Origin: an uncultured Holophagaceae bacterium
GTDB taxonomy: Bacteria > Acidobacteriota > Holophagae > Holophagales > Holophagaceae
DNA: 12,163 bases
Assembly: GCA_903876615.1 (NCBI GenBank)
Contig: CAIRAS010000224.1
Coordinates: 1-12,163, forward strand
Direction of reading: 5' to 3'
The position numbers and the translations under genes were made by a program. Position 1 is the stretch's first letter. The number at the start of each line of letters is the position of its first letter. Below the pieces are notes generated by a model. The model was not told the DNA's origin, did not search any database, and saw only the letters and a program-made list of their open reading frames with translations. Shown one piece after another: positions 6,213 through 12,163 of this stretch.

Positions 6213-7616
6213 ATGCGCTCCCTGGTGTGGTTCCGTGGCAAGGACTTGAGGGTGGCGGACCACGGGCCGCTGGCGGAGGCTGCGGCCTCCGGCGAGGTGC
6301 TCCCGCTGTTCGTGCTGGATCCCTATTTCTTCGATCCCAGCCGGGCTCAGGAGCTGCCTCACCGCATGCAGTTCCTGCGGGAATCCCTGGTGGCCCTGGA
6401 GGCCAACTTGGCCCACTTGGGCTCGCCCCTGCAGGTGGTCCCCGGGCGCAGCGTGGAGGTGGTGGCCCGGCTGGCCGCGCTGTGGAAGGTGGACCAGGTG
6501 CTGGCCCACCGCTGGGTGGAACCCTTTGGCCAGGAGCGGGACCGCCGGGTGGCTGCTGCGCTGGAGCGGGAGGGCATCGCCTTCCGCCTCTTCGAAGGCA
6601 CCACGCTGCTGCCGCCGGGCAGCGTGCGGAACGGGCAGGGCGCCATGTTCCGGGTGTTCACGCCCTTCAGCCGGGCCTGCGCTGCGAGGCTGGACCCGGG
6701 CCCGGTCAGGCCCGCTCTCCGCGCGCTGCCGCCCTGGCCCCCGGAGCTGCCCCAGGTGGGCGTCCCGGTGCCGTCGCTGCAGGAGCTGGGCATCGACCGC
6801 AATCCGCTGCTGCTGCCGGGCGGAGAGAAGGCCGCCCGGGCGCGGCTGAAGGCCTTTGTGCAGGGCCCCCTCGGAGCCTACGGCGGTGATCGCGACCGCA
6901 TGGACCGGCCGGGCACCTCGCGGCTGGGCGCCGACCTCAAGTTCGGGACCCTGTCCGTGCGCACGGTTTGGCAGGCCGCGGCCAGGGCCGGCGACCTGGC
7001 CCGTCCCTTCCTCAACGAGCTGCTGTGGCGGGAGTTCAGCCATCACCTCCTGGCGGAGTGGCCAGAGCTGCTGAAGCGTCCCTTCCGGGCGGGCTTCGAG
7101 GGCTTTCCCTGGCGGGAGGACCCGGTGGCCTGGGCCGCCTGGACCGAGGGCCGCACGGGCTACCCGGTGGTGGATGCCGCCGCCCGCCAGCTGCGGGCGG
7201 AAGGGTTCGTCCACAACCGGGCCCGCATGGTGGCCGCCAGCTTCCTGACCAAGCACCTGCTGCTCGACTACCGCCAGGGCGAGGCCCACTACCTGCGCTG
7301 GCTCACGGATGGCGACTGGGCCCCGAACAACGCCGGCTGGCAGTGGAGCGCGGGCTGCGGCTGTGACGCCCAGCCCTGGTTCCGCATCTTCAATCCCGTG
7401 GCCCAGGGGCTGAAGTTCGATCCCGAGGGCGCCTATGTGAAGCGCTGGGTGCCGGAGCTGGCGGAGCTGCCGCCCACCCTGGTCCACGAGCCCTGGAAGG
7501 CACCGGAGGCCCTGCGGCGGCGCCTCGGCTATCCCGCTCCCATCGTGGAGCACGCCCTGGCCCGGGCCCGGTTCCTGGCGACGGCAAAAGAGCATCTGGC
7601 CCGCCCGCAGGCCTGA
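6213..7616 (+). CDS. phr: Class I deoxyribodipyrimidine photolyase
   Basis: This 467-residue flavoprotein should repair UV-induced cyclobutane pyrimidine dimers using light. The N-terminal antenna domain begins with VWFRGKDLRVADH (5-17). The C-terminal FAD domain shows RLGADLKFGTLS, NELLWREF (268-275; Glu269 and Trp272 match E. coli E274/W277), TGYPVVDAA, HNRARM with Asn335 (N341), and DGDWAPNNAGWQW (366-378; Asp366 and Asn372 match D372 and N378). Trp300 and Trp376 match W306 and W382 of the electron-transfer triad, but the middle residue (W359) is Tyr353 (TAC at 7269-7271). Length is normal. ATG 6213 fits the family start although its Shine-Dalgarno is weak. CPD versus 6-4 specificity is inferred from overall similarity to E. 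coli PhrB. Confidence 0.95.
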   Translation: MRSLVWFRGKDLRVADHGPLAEAAASGEVLPLFVLDPYFFDPSRAQELPHRMQFLRESLVALEANLAHLGSPLQVVPGRSVEVVARLAALWKVDQVLAHRWVEPFGQERDRRVAAALEREGIAFRLFEGTTLLPPGSVRNGQGAMFRVFTPFSRACAARLDPGPVRPALRALPPWPPELPQVGVPVPSLQELGIDRNPLLLPGGEKAARARLKAFVQGPLGAYGGDRDRMDRPGTSRLGADLKFGTLSVRTVWQAAARAGDLARPFLNELLWREFSHHLLAEWPELLKRPFRAGFEGFPWREDPVAWAAWTEGRTGYPVVDAAARQLRAEGFVHNRARMVAASFLTKHLLLDYRQGEAHYLRWLTDGDWAPNNAGWQWSAGCGCDAQPWFRIFNPVAQGLKFDPEGAYVKRWVPELAELPPTLVHEPWKAPEALRRRLGYPAPIVEHALARARFLATAKEHLARPQA

Positions 7617-7622
7617 TACAGT

Positions 7623-7641
7623 TAGGGATCAGTTGTCCCTA
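7623..7641 (+). terminator. Small stem-loop after the photolyase gene
   Basis: TAGGGA (7623-7628) and TCCCTA (7636-7641) make a 6-bp stem with a 7-nt loop, 6 nt after the stop. It is followed by a C-run and only then TTTT (7652-7655), so termination would be weak. The ferredoxin gene starts 32 nt further on and may be read through. Confidence 0.3.
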
Positions 7642-7673
7642 TCCCCCCTGCTTTTATGACTTACAGGTAGTTC

Positions 7674-7955
7674 ATGATTCGCGTCCACTTCGATGGCAAG
7701 ACTCCTGGCACCGCCGAATGCGAGCGGGAGACTGCCCTGCTCGCCGCCAGCGCCTCGGCTGGTGTCCCGCTCAACCACCGCTGCGGTGGCCACGCCCGCT
7801 GCGGCACCTGCCTGGTCACGGTGGTGGAAGGCGCCGAGCACCTCAGCGACAAGGGCGCCGCCGAAGCGCGCGTGCTCCAAGCGCTCCGGGCCACCCCCGA
7901 CCAGCGCCTCGCCTGCCAGACCTGGGCCAACGGCGACGTCAGCGTGCGGTACTGA
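7674..7955 (+). CDS. 2Fe-2S ferredoxin, plant/adrenodoxin fold
   Basis: The 93-residue protein carries the single-cluster [2Fe-2S] signature: Cys37, Cys43 and Cys46 in C-GGHAR-C-GT-C, and the remote Cys81 in LACQTW. Spacing C-x5-C-x2-C-x34-C and a short N-terminal strand (IRVHF) fit a small ferredoxin-fold electron carrier. There is no export signal, so it is cytosolic. ATG 7674 has a weak AGGT Shine-Dalgarno five bases before it. It lies 57 nt after the photolyase gene on the same strand, but no reductase or oxygenase partner is adjacent, so its redox partner is unknown. Read against other ferredoxins, a housekeeping or oxygenase-associated role is equally possible. Confidence 0.93.
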   Translation: MIRVHFDGKTPGTAECERETALLAASASAGVPLNHRCGGHARCGTCLVTVVEGAEHLSDKGAAEARVLQALRATPDQRLACQTWANGDVSVRY

Positions 7956-7976
7956 GGAACGGGCTATAAAGAAAAA

Positions 7977-8072
7977 AACTCTCGCAGAGAAAAGACGAGA
8001 AAGCAGAGGTTCGCAGAGGAAGGATTCTGTTCTCTGCAACCTCCACAATCTCTGCGCCCCTCCGCGAGAGTT
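7977..8072 (-). terminator. Long imperfect palindrome with U-tract, end of recR operon
   Basis: Arms at about 7977-8021 and 8030-8072 are imperfect reverse complements. The outer 8 bp (AACTCTCG / CGAGAGTT) are perfect, and matching blocks occur at CAGAG, GAGGTT and GCAGAG. On the minus strand the hairpin is followed by TTTTTTT (7971-7978), the form of an intrinsic terminator for the transcript ending with recR, whose stop is 8094. On the plus strand no T-run follows. The unusual length and repeated CTCTGCG core suggest a dispersed repeat that has been put to use as a terminator. Confidence 0.6.
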
Positions 8073-8093
8073 GTTTCTACTCTCACCCCGCCC

Positions 8094-8690
8094 TCAGACC
8101 AGCCGGCGGCCTTCCATGGCGCGGTCGAGGGTGAGCTCGTCGGCGTATTCGAGGTCGCTGCCGATGGGGAGGCCGAGGCCGATCCGCGTGACGCGCAGGC
8201 CGATGGGCTCGAGCATGCGGGCCAGCCAGCTGGCCGTGGCCTCACCGTCCACGGTGGGGTTGGTGGCCAGGATCACTTCCTTGATGGCGCCGTCCTCGAG
8301 GCGCTTGAGCAGCTCGCGGATGCGGAGCTGGTCGGGACCCACGCCGCGCAGGGGCGAGATGAGCCCGCCCAGCACGTGATAGCGGCCCCGGAAGTGGCCG
8401 CTGCGCTCGAAACTGAGCACGTTGGAGGCTTCGGCCACGATGACGAGACTCACGGGGTCCCGGCGGGAATCCTGGCAGATGGGGCAGGTCGGCTGATCCG
8501 TGAAGGCGCCGCAGACCTCGCAGAAACCCACCTTCTCGGCGGCCTGCTGCAGCAGGTGCGCCATGTGCGCCATGGCCTCGGGGCCCTCCTTGAGCAGGTG
8601 CAGGGCCATACGCTGGGCGGACTTCGCGCCCACCCCCGGCAGCTTCTGGAGGCTCTCCACTACGGCCTCCAGGGGCGGCGGCAGCTTCAT
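8094..8690 (-). CDS. recR: Recombination mediator protein RecR
   Basis: RecR works with RecF/RecO to load RecA onto gapped DNA. The 198-residue protein has the full order: helix-hairpin-helix LPGVGAKSAQRMALHLL (17-33), a zinc finger with Cys57, Cys60, Cys69 and Cys72, and a Toprim domain (from about VIVAEASNVL) containing the family stretch GRYHVLGGLISPLRGVGPDQLRI, ending in the typical YADELTLDRAM region. ATG 8690 is chosen by AAGGAG at 8699-8704; an in-frame extension upstream has no comparable site. It follows ybaB by 22 nt, the classic ybaB-recR pair, and is the last gene before the palindrome terminator. Confidence 0.97.
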   Translation of the reverse strand: MKLPPPLEAVVESLQKLPGVGAKSAQRMALHLLKEGPEAMAHMAHLLQQAAEKVGFCEVCGAFTDQPTCPICQDSRRDPVSLVIVAEASNVLSFERSGHFRGRYHVLGGLISPLRGVGPDQLRIRELLKRLEDGAIKEVILATNPTVDGEATASWLARMLEPIGLRVTRIGLGLPIGSDLEYADELTLDRAMEGRRLV

Positions 8691-8698
8691 GCTAAACG

Positions 8699-8704
8699 CT
8701 CCTT
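8699..8704 (-). promoter_or_regulatory. recR ribosome-binding site
   Basis: AAGGAG on the minus strand lies eight bases before ATG 8690. It fixes that start over an upstream in-frame ATG at 8747. Confidence 0.8.
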
Positions 8705-8712
8705 CGTGCTCA

Positions 8713-9015
8713 CTAGAGCCCCAGGCCCGGCAGGTTGAGGCCGGCACCCATGCCGCCCATCTGCTTCTTCATGGTCTCGTCCACCTTGGTCCCCGCATCG
8801 CGGAAGGCCGCCAGCAGCAGGTCCTCCAGCATGGAGGGGTCCTCCGGATCCATGGCGTCCTTGTTGATGGAAACCCCCATCAGCTCCTTGGACCCATTCA
8901 GGGTGATCTTGACCAGCTCCCCGCCGGCGGTGCCCTCGACGCGCAGGTTGGCCTGGGTCTCGGCGAGCTTCGCCTGCATCTGCTGGGCCTGTTTCATGAG
9001 GAAGCGCATGTCCAT
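8713..9015 (-). CDS. ybaB: YbaB/EbfC family nucleoid-associated protein
   Basis: The 100-residue protein matches the YbaB/EbfC family, small dimeric DNA-binding proteins usually encoded with recR. Features are the helical start RFLMKQAQQMQAKLAETQ (4-21), a central beta region GGELVKITLNGSKELMGVSI, then DPEDPSMLEDLLLAAFRDA (about 60-78) and a Gly/Met-rich tail MGGMGAGLNLPGLGL. ATG 9015 has GGAG (9025-9028) nine bases upstream, lying inside the end of the preceding gene. The reading frame is open further upstream, but that part reads as the other-frame shadow of the DUF2062 gene. Confidence 0.95.
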   Translation of the reverse strand: MDMRFLMKQAQQMQAKLAETQANLRVEGTAGGELVKITLNGSKELMGVSINKDAMDPEDPSMLEDLLLAAFRDAGTKVDETMKKQMGGMGAGLNLPGLGL

Positions 9016-9019
9016 GGGG

Positions 9020-9592
9020 TCAGTCTCCGGAAGGGGGGTCGTGGGGGTGCGGGATGGGCAGGTGCAGGTGCGGCCAGTGCACGCGCCGCAGGCGCCGGGC
9101 CAGCCACAGCATGAAGAAGTATCCAACAGGCAGGGCCAGAAGGGTACAGAGGGTTCCGCCAATCAGGTAGGACTTCAGGATCGGGCGCAGCATGCTGGTC
9201 ATGGCCTCGAAGCCCGACCACGTGAGGAAGCTGCGCCAGCCGATCTGGTGCCACTCGACCCGGGCCAGGTTGGTGCTGTCGAAGCGGCCCCGCACCAGGT
9301 TGCCCACCCAGGTGCTGGCGGTGGCGATGGGGACCACCGTCCAGGGGTTGTTGACCAGCATGGCCATGATCATCAGGGGCCGGTGCAGGCGCCGGAAGAG
9401 CACGCAGAACAGGAACACCATGGCCGTGTGCAGCCCCAGCAGGGGGTTCCAGGCGATGGAAAAGCCCAGGGCGAAGCTCCAGGCCACCTGCTCCGGCGTC
9501 AGCTCCGGGTGCAGGATGTGGGCCTTCAGGCGTCCCCAGAGCCCCGAGGGAGCAGGCGCCGCGGGGCTTGGGTTCTCGAGGGGGGTCGTCAT
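9020..9592 (-). CDS. DUF2062 membrane protein
   Basis: This 190-residue protein has two to three membrane segments (about 38-66, 72-95 and 143-167) with a basic cytosolic N-terminal part. LTPEQVAWSFALGFSIAWNPLLGLHT matches the DUF2062 start (P-x-x-x-A-x-G-F/x-x-G-x-x-P-x-x-G), and NNPWTV is the family's internal N-N-P-x-T motif. Function is unknown; some members are fused to glycosyltransferases. The start ATG 9592 overlaps the thiL stop as ATGA, and ybaB starts 4 nt after its stop, so it is the second gene of an operon. The His/Pro-rich tail (about 172-186) is unusual. Confidence 0.88.
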   Translation of the reverse strand: MTTPLENPSPAAPAPSGLWGRLKAHILHPELTPEQVAWSFALGFSIAWNPLLGLHTAMVFLFCVLFRRLHRPLMIMAMLVNNPWTVVPIATASTWVGNLVRGRFDSTNLARVEWHQIGWRSFLTWSGFEAMTSMLRPILKSYLIGGTLCTLLALPVGYFFMLWLARRLRRVHWPHLHLPIPHPHDPPSGD

Positions 9593-10503
9593 GGGTGGAA
9601 GTGATCGAAGCTGAGGTCCGGCAGGGGCCGGAGCGAGCCTCCATCATAGGCCAGCAGCGGCGCTTCTCCGCGGGGCAGGGCCGAGCCCACGGCCACGAGG
9701 GGCAGACCCAGCTGCTGTTCCAGGGCCGCCTGGGGCAGGGAGCTGCCGAAGCAGCGGGCATAGTCCTCGCCCCCGCGGAGGGCGTCCTCGTCCAGGCCCG
9801 CCTCCACCACGATGCTGAGGCCCGAGGCCTCGGCCAGGTTCCGGAGGTCGCGGCTGAGGCCATCGGAGAGGTCGAGGCAGGCGTGCACCTCGGGCAGGGC
9901 GGCCAGCTGGAGCCCGAGGCCCAGCCGGGGCCGGGGGGCCAGGTGGGCCGCCAGGTCCGGGTCGGGCTGCGCCGGGTCCCAGCGCTGGCCCGCCTGCAGC
10001 TTGCGCAGGCCCCGGAGGCTGGCGCCGGGGCGCTGGTCCACATAGAGGCGGTCGCCCGCCTGGAGGCCGTCTCGGCGCAGCCACCGGGTCGCAAAGCCAA
10101 AGGCCGTGAGGCCCAGCCCCAGCCCCGAGGGACGGCCCACGGTATCGCCGCCCAGGACCTGGACAGCGGCTTCCCGGCTGGCTTCGGCCAGTCCTTCCAG
10201 GAAGGTGTCGAGCCAGGGCTCCGTGATCTCCGGCCCCAGAGCCAGGGTGAGGGTGTAGCCGAAGGGGCGGGCGCCGGAGGCGTCCAGATCCGAGAGGTTC
10301 ACCGCGAGCAGCTTCCGGGCCAGCAGGTCCGCGGGATGCCAGTCGAGCCGAAAATGCTGGCCGGCTTCCATGAGGTCCGTGGTCACGAGCAGGGTCTGCC
10401 CGGTCGGGGTCGGAGGCAGCACCCCGCAGTCATCCAGGAGGTTGCCCCCGCCGGGCAGCCTGGACCTGATCTGGGCCAGGATTCCCGTTTCCTGCAGGCT
10501 CAT
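9589..10503 (-). CDS. thiL: Thiamine-monophosphate kinase ThiL
   Basis: ThiL phosphorylates thiamine monophosphate to thiamine pyrophosphate with ATP, the last step of cofactor synthesis. The 304-residue protein (typical is about 310-330) shows the PurM/AIRS-type motifs in order: DDCGVL (24-29), TTDLMEAGQHF (41-51), the VNLSDLDASGARP segment, GGDTV (metal/ATP site), LDLSDGLSRDL and GGEDY. ATG 10503 is set by GGAGG (10511-10515, spacing seven); an in-frame upstream ATG at 10536 has no such site. It overlaps the DUF2062 gene by 4 nt and heads the thiL-DUF2062-ybaB-recR cluster. No other thi gene or TPP riboswitch is visible in the leader. Confidence 0.94.
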   Translation of the reverse strand: MSLQETGILAQIRSRLPGGGNLLDDCGVLPPTPTGQTLLVTTDLMEAGQHFRLDWHPADLLARKLLAVNLSDLDASGARPFGYTLTLALGPEITEPWLDTFLEGLAEASREAAVQVLGGDTVGRPSGLGLGLTAFGFATRWLRRDGLQAGDRLYVDQRPGASLRGLRKLQAGQRWDPAQPDPDLAAHLAPRPRLGLGLQLAALPEVHACLDLSDGLSRDLRNLAEASGLSIVVEAGLDEDALRGGEDYARCFGSSLPQAALEQQLGLPLVAVGSALPRGEAPLLAYDGGSLRPLPDLSFDHFHP

Positions 10504-10510
10504 GGGCGGA

Positions 10511-10515
10511 CCTCC
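10511..10515 (-). promoter_or_regulatory. thiL ribosome-binding site
   Basis: GGAGG on the minus strand lies seven bases before ATG 10503 and decides the thiL start. Confidence 0.8.
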
Positions 10516-10550
10516 GTCACAACTCCAGTCTCCCACGACCCGAGAGGCGA

Positions 10551-10587
10551 GGCGATGCTTGGTCCGGACGGGGGGGCGATGCTAGGT
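10551..10587 (+). promoter_or_regulatory. Direct repeats and promoter candidate upstream of 4Fe-4S ferredoxin
   Basis: GGCGATGCTTGGT (10551-10563) and GGCGATGCTAGGT (10575-10587) differ at one base and repeat with a period of 24, just over two helical turns. A weak promoter could span them: TTGGTC (10559-10564), 18-nt gap, TAGGTT (10583-10588). The repeats lie between divergent thiL and ferredoxin starts, so they could bind a regulator affecting either gene. A 5-bp stem (GCCCA/TGGGC, 10599-10612) follows in the ferredoxin leader. Confidence 0.4.
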
Positions 10588-10627
10588 TAAGAGGGTCCGC
10601 CCAACGCTGGGCACCCCCATGCATCTT

Positions 10628-10633
10628 GAGGAG
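10628..10633 (+). promoter_or_regulatory. 4Fe-4S ferredoxin ribosome-binding site
   Basis: GAGGAG lies six bases before ATG 10640. It selects that start over an in-frame ATG at 10619. Confidence 0.8.
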
Positions 10634-10639
10634 ACCATC

Positions 10640-10894
10640 ATGGCCATCACCAAAGTTTGGATCGAAGAAGGCTGCATCGTGTGCAACGCCTGCGAGGCCG
10701 AGTGCCCCGACGTTTTCCACGTCACTGACAACCGCTGCAACGTCAACGGCTCTGTGCGCGAAGACGGGGTGGATTCCGAGAACCGGGACGAGATGAGCGC
10801 CCTGTCCGGCAGCTACGGCACCGACCTGGAGGCCGCCATCGAAGCCGCCGCCGCCAGCTGCCCCGTGGAAGTGATCAAGTTCGACAAGGCCTAA
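10640..10894 (+). CDS. Single-cluster 4Fe-4S ferredoxin
   Basis: This 84-residue acidic protein has the 4Fe-4S motif Cys12-x2-Cys15-x2-Cys18-x3-Cys22-Pro near the N-terminus and a single remote Cys74-Pro in ASCPVEVI. The likely ligands are Cys12, 15, 18 and 74, as in monocluster ferredoxins, leaving Cys22 and Cys33 spare. Between them lies a Ser/Glu/Asp-rich stretch (about 38-65) in place of a second cluster motif. It should be a soluble low-potential electron carrier. ATG 10640 is set by GAGGAG. It is transcribed alone, divergent from thiL, and ends before the strong hairpin at 10909-10952. No partner enzyme is adjacent. Confidence 0.93.
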   Translation: MAITKVWIEEGCIVCNACEAECPDVFHVTDNRCNVNGSVREDGVDSENRDEMSALSGSYGTDLEAAIEAAAASCPVEVIKFDKA

Positions 10895-10908
10895 GCCACT
10901 TAGACCTT

Positions 10909-10952
10909 AAGCCAAAGGACGGGGCGCCGCAGGGCGCCCCGTCCTTTGGCTT
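10909..10952. terminator. Perfect 20-bp hairpin between convergent genes
   Basis: Bases 10909-10928 and 10933-10952 are exact reverse complements (AAGCCAAAGG ... CCTTTGGCTT outer part, GC-rich centre GGGGCGCC) around a GCAG loop. It starts 15 nt after the ferredoxin stop and ends 15 nt before the cheX stop, so it can end both transcripts. T-tracts are very short on both sides; the A-rich/T-rich outer bases of the stem may substitute. Confidence 0.85.
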
Positions 10953-10967
10953 GTCGCAGTCGAAGTG

Positions 10968-11429
10968 CTAGGTCTTCAGCCCCACGTTCACCTCGAACTC
11001 GCCGAACTTGGTGGTGAACGGGATGGCGATGCAGGGGATGTTGCCGGTGCGGCTGATCCGGTAGCCTTCGCCGACCACCACCGTGGGGACGGAGATGGAG
11101 AGGCTGAAGCCGTCCTGGATGAGCAGGCGGCGGGCATCGCCCACCACGATGTTCCCGATCTCGCCGATGGCGTCCTCCACGCTCTGGTTCAGCTCCGTGA
11201 TCTCTTCCATGAGCATGTTGCTGGCGATGCGGCAGGCCAGTCCCACGGGGAAGCTCAGGATGATGGAGCCGGAGGTGTCGCCGGTGATGCCGATGATGGC
11301 CGACAGGTCGAAGGTGGTGATCAGGTCTTCCTTCACCGCTAGGCCGGACCGCTCGGCTTCAATGCCCGCCATCATCTCCAGGCTGCGGAGGGTGGCCTCG
11401 ATGAAGGGATTGATGAAGGCGACGTTCAT
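10968..11429 (-). CDS. cheX: Chemotaxis phosphatase CheX-like protein
   Basis: CheX proteins dephosphorylate CheY-P through an E-x-x-N motif on a long helix. The 153-residue protein carries it as Glu90-Ile-Gly-Asn93 inside EDAIGEIGNIVVGDARRLL, preceded by the ITGDTSGSIILSFP beta region (48-61) typical of CheC/CheX folds. Only one E-x-x-N motif is visible, as expected for CheX rather than two-site CheC. The C-terminal half is beta-rich (ISVPTVVVGEG, CIAIPF). ATG 11429 has no clear Shine-Dalgarno; the frame fits the family length. It lies outside a chemotaxis cluster, between a ferredoxin and yqeY, so it may serve a CheY-like regulator encoded elsewhere. Confidence 0.9.
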   Translation of the reverse strand: MNVAFINPFIEATLRSLEMMAGIEAERSGLAVKEDLITTFDLSAIIGITGDTSGSIILSFPVGLACRIASNMLMEEITELNQSVEDAIGEIGNIVVGDARRLLIQDGFSLSISVPTVVVGEGYRISRTGNIPCIAIPFTTKFGEFEVNVGLKT

Positions 11430-11548
11430 GGGGGCCCCGGGCAGTTTGGTTCGAACCTGTTTCGGTTGGAAACCCCCAGAGCATGATTTTTAGCATTGAG
11501 GAAGCACGACTTACAGGTCACCATGAGGGGTTCTGATCGGAGAATTCC
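11430..11548. promoter_or_regulatory. Divergent cheX / yqeY control region
   Basis: The spacer holds a perfect 10-bp palindrome GGTTCGAACC (11448-11457), 18 nt before the cheX start, and a small GTTTC/GAAAC stem (11459-11473). On the minus strand TGCTAAAAAT (about 11486-11495) resembles an extended -10. These are candidate operator and promoter elements only. Confidence 0.35.
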
Positions 11549-11998
11549 ATGCTCAATCGTTTGCAGTCTGAACTTAAGACCTCCATGCTGGCCCGGGACG
11601 CCGCCCGGACCCAGGTGCTGCGCATGGCCCTGGCCGCCTACAAGAACGAGGCCGTGGCCAAGGGACTGGGACCCCAGGGGACGCTGACCGAGGCGGATGG
11701 CCTGGCGGTGATCAAGCGCCTGGTGAAGTCCCGGGAGGACAGCGTGGCCCAGTTCGAGAAGGTCGGCCAGATGGAGCGGGCCGCCCAGGAGCGGGCGGAG
11801 ATCGAGCTGCTCAAGCCCTACCTGCCCGCCATGCTCGAGGGCGCGGAGCTGGAGGCCGCAGTGAAGGTCGCCATCGCCCAGAGCGGAGCCGCCACGAAGA
11901 AGGACCTGGGACTGGTGATGAAGGCCCTCCAGGCGGCCCACGGCGGCACCTACGACGGCAAGCTCGCAAGCGGGCTGGTGCTGGGCCTGCTCGGCTGA
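11549..11998 (+). CDS. yqeY: YqeY/GatB-like family protein
   Basis: The 149-residue protein matches the YqeY family, small helical proteins resembling the tRNA-binding tail of GatB; their role is unknown, though a link to Glu/Asp-tRNA amidation is suspected. Motifs seen are LRMALAAYKNEAVAKG (24-39), the central VIKRLVKSREDSVAQFEKVGQ, and ELLKPYLPAML, then the C-terminal KKDLGLVMKALQAAHGGTYDGKLASGLV, the GatB/YqeY tail helix-loop. ATG 11549 is set by GGAG (11539-11542, spacing six). It lies 54 nt before proS on the same strand, a plausible translation-related pair. Confidence 0.92.
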   Translation: MLNRLQSELKTSMLARDAARTQVLRMALAAYKNEAVAKGLGPQGTLTEADGLAVIKRLVKSREDSVAQFEKVGQMERAAQERAEIELLKPYLPAMLEGAELEAAVKVAIAQSGAATKKDLGLVMKALQAAHGGTYDGKLASGLVLGLLG

Positions 11999-12028
11999 TT
12001 CCAGCGTAGGCGGGGCGGCCTCCTGGGC

Positions 12029-12034
12029 TAGACT
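12029..12034 (+). promoter_or_regulatory. Possible proS -10 element
   Basis: TAGACT, 19 nt before the proS start, resembles the -10 hexamer seen in GC-rich bacteria. No good -35 was found, and proS may instead be read through from yqeY. Confidence 0.2.
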
Positions 12035-12037
12035 TGA

Positions 12038-12163
<126 letters not shown>

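Noticed and set aside
6177..7595. Long minus-strand open frame opposite the photolyase gene
   Set aside because: Low-complexity composition with no recognisable domain; the photolyase motifs are on the plus strand.
9568..10590. Plus-strand open frame opposite thiL
   Set aside because: It is the antisense shadow of thiL and covers both the thiL and operon start signals.
10504..10639. TPP riboswitch upstream of thiL
   Set aside because: No CUGAGA-type conserved core or matching stems on the thiL strand.
11441..11475. tRNA T-arm-like GGTTCGAACC
   Set aside because: No acceptor, D or anticodon stems can be built around it on either strand; it is better read as a palindromic operator candidate.
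7658..11518. Shared 11-mer GACTTACAGGT upstream of the 2Fe-2S ferredoxin gene and yqeY
   Set aside because: An 11-base match is expected by chance in a window of this size, and the distances to the starts differ.

Overview
The window is a compact, GC-rich (roughly two-thirds G+C) stretch of bacterial chromosome made mostly of housekeeping genes. Gene content is a PurK-type purine enzyme, a CheX chemotaxis phosphatase, a yqeY gene next to proS, and amtB followed by a PII gene. Combined with short-period intergenic repeats, this suits an environmental Gram-negative, possibly an Acidobacteriota member of the Holophaga/Geothrix type. That assignment is inference from general appearance only. No phage, IS element, CRISPR array, rRNA or tRNA was found.

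Layout, left to right. 1-235: tail of a probable cell-wall amidase (+), followed by a small lipoprotein gene (301-714, +). 715-960: non-coding, with short tandem and inverted repeats, facing purK (961-2130, -). purK diverges from mogA (2163-2648, +), which overlaps a small unknown gene by 4 nt (2645-2860). A polytopic membrane protein gene (2864-3601, -) diverges from yqgE (3645-4157, +). 4158-4346: non-coding with the same repeat family as 715-960. amtB and a PII-family gene form an operon on the minus strand (6023 to 4347, amtB first). After a divergent spacer with a hairpin come a class I photolyase gene (6213-7616, +) and a 2Fe-2S ferredoxin gene (7674-7955, +). A long imperfect palindrome (7977-8072) separates these from a tight minus-strand operon thiL - DUF2062 gene - ybaB - recR (10503 to 8094). 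A 4Fe-4S ferredoxin gene (10640-10894, +) faces cheX (10968-11429, -) across a perfect 20-bp hairpin. yqeY (11549-11998, +) and the start of proS (12053 to the window edge, +) complete the window.

Functional links: amtB and the PII gene form one ammonium uptake and sensing unit. ybaB-recR is a conserved recombination-repair pair, here placed downstream of thiL and a membrane-protein gene in what looks like a single transcript ending at an intrinsic terminator. The other genes are individually familiar and only loosely linked.

I see no undescribed multi-gene system. The points most worth a second look are: a PII protein lacking both T-loop tyrosines; a photolyase with Tyr at the middle position of the tryptophan electron-transfer triad; inverted repeats in all four wide convergent junctions, two of them from one repeat family; and a 13-bp direct repeat upstream of the 4Fe-4S ferredoxin gene.
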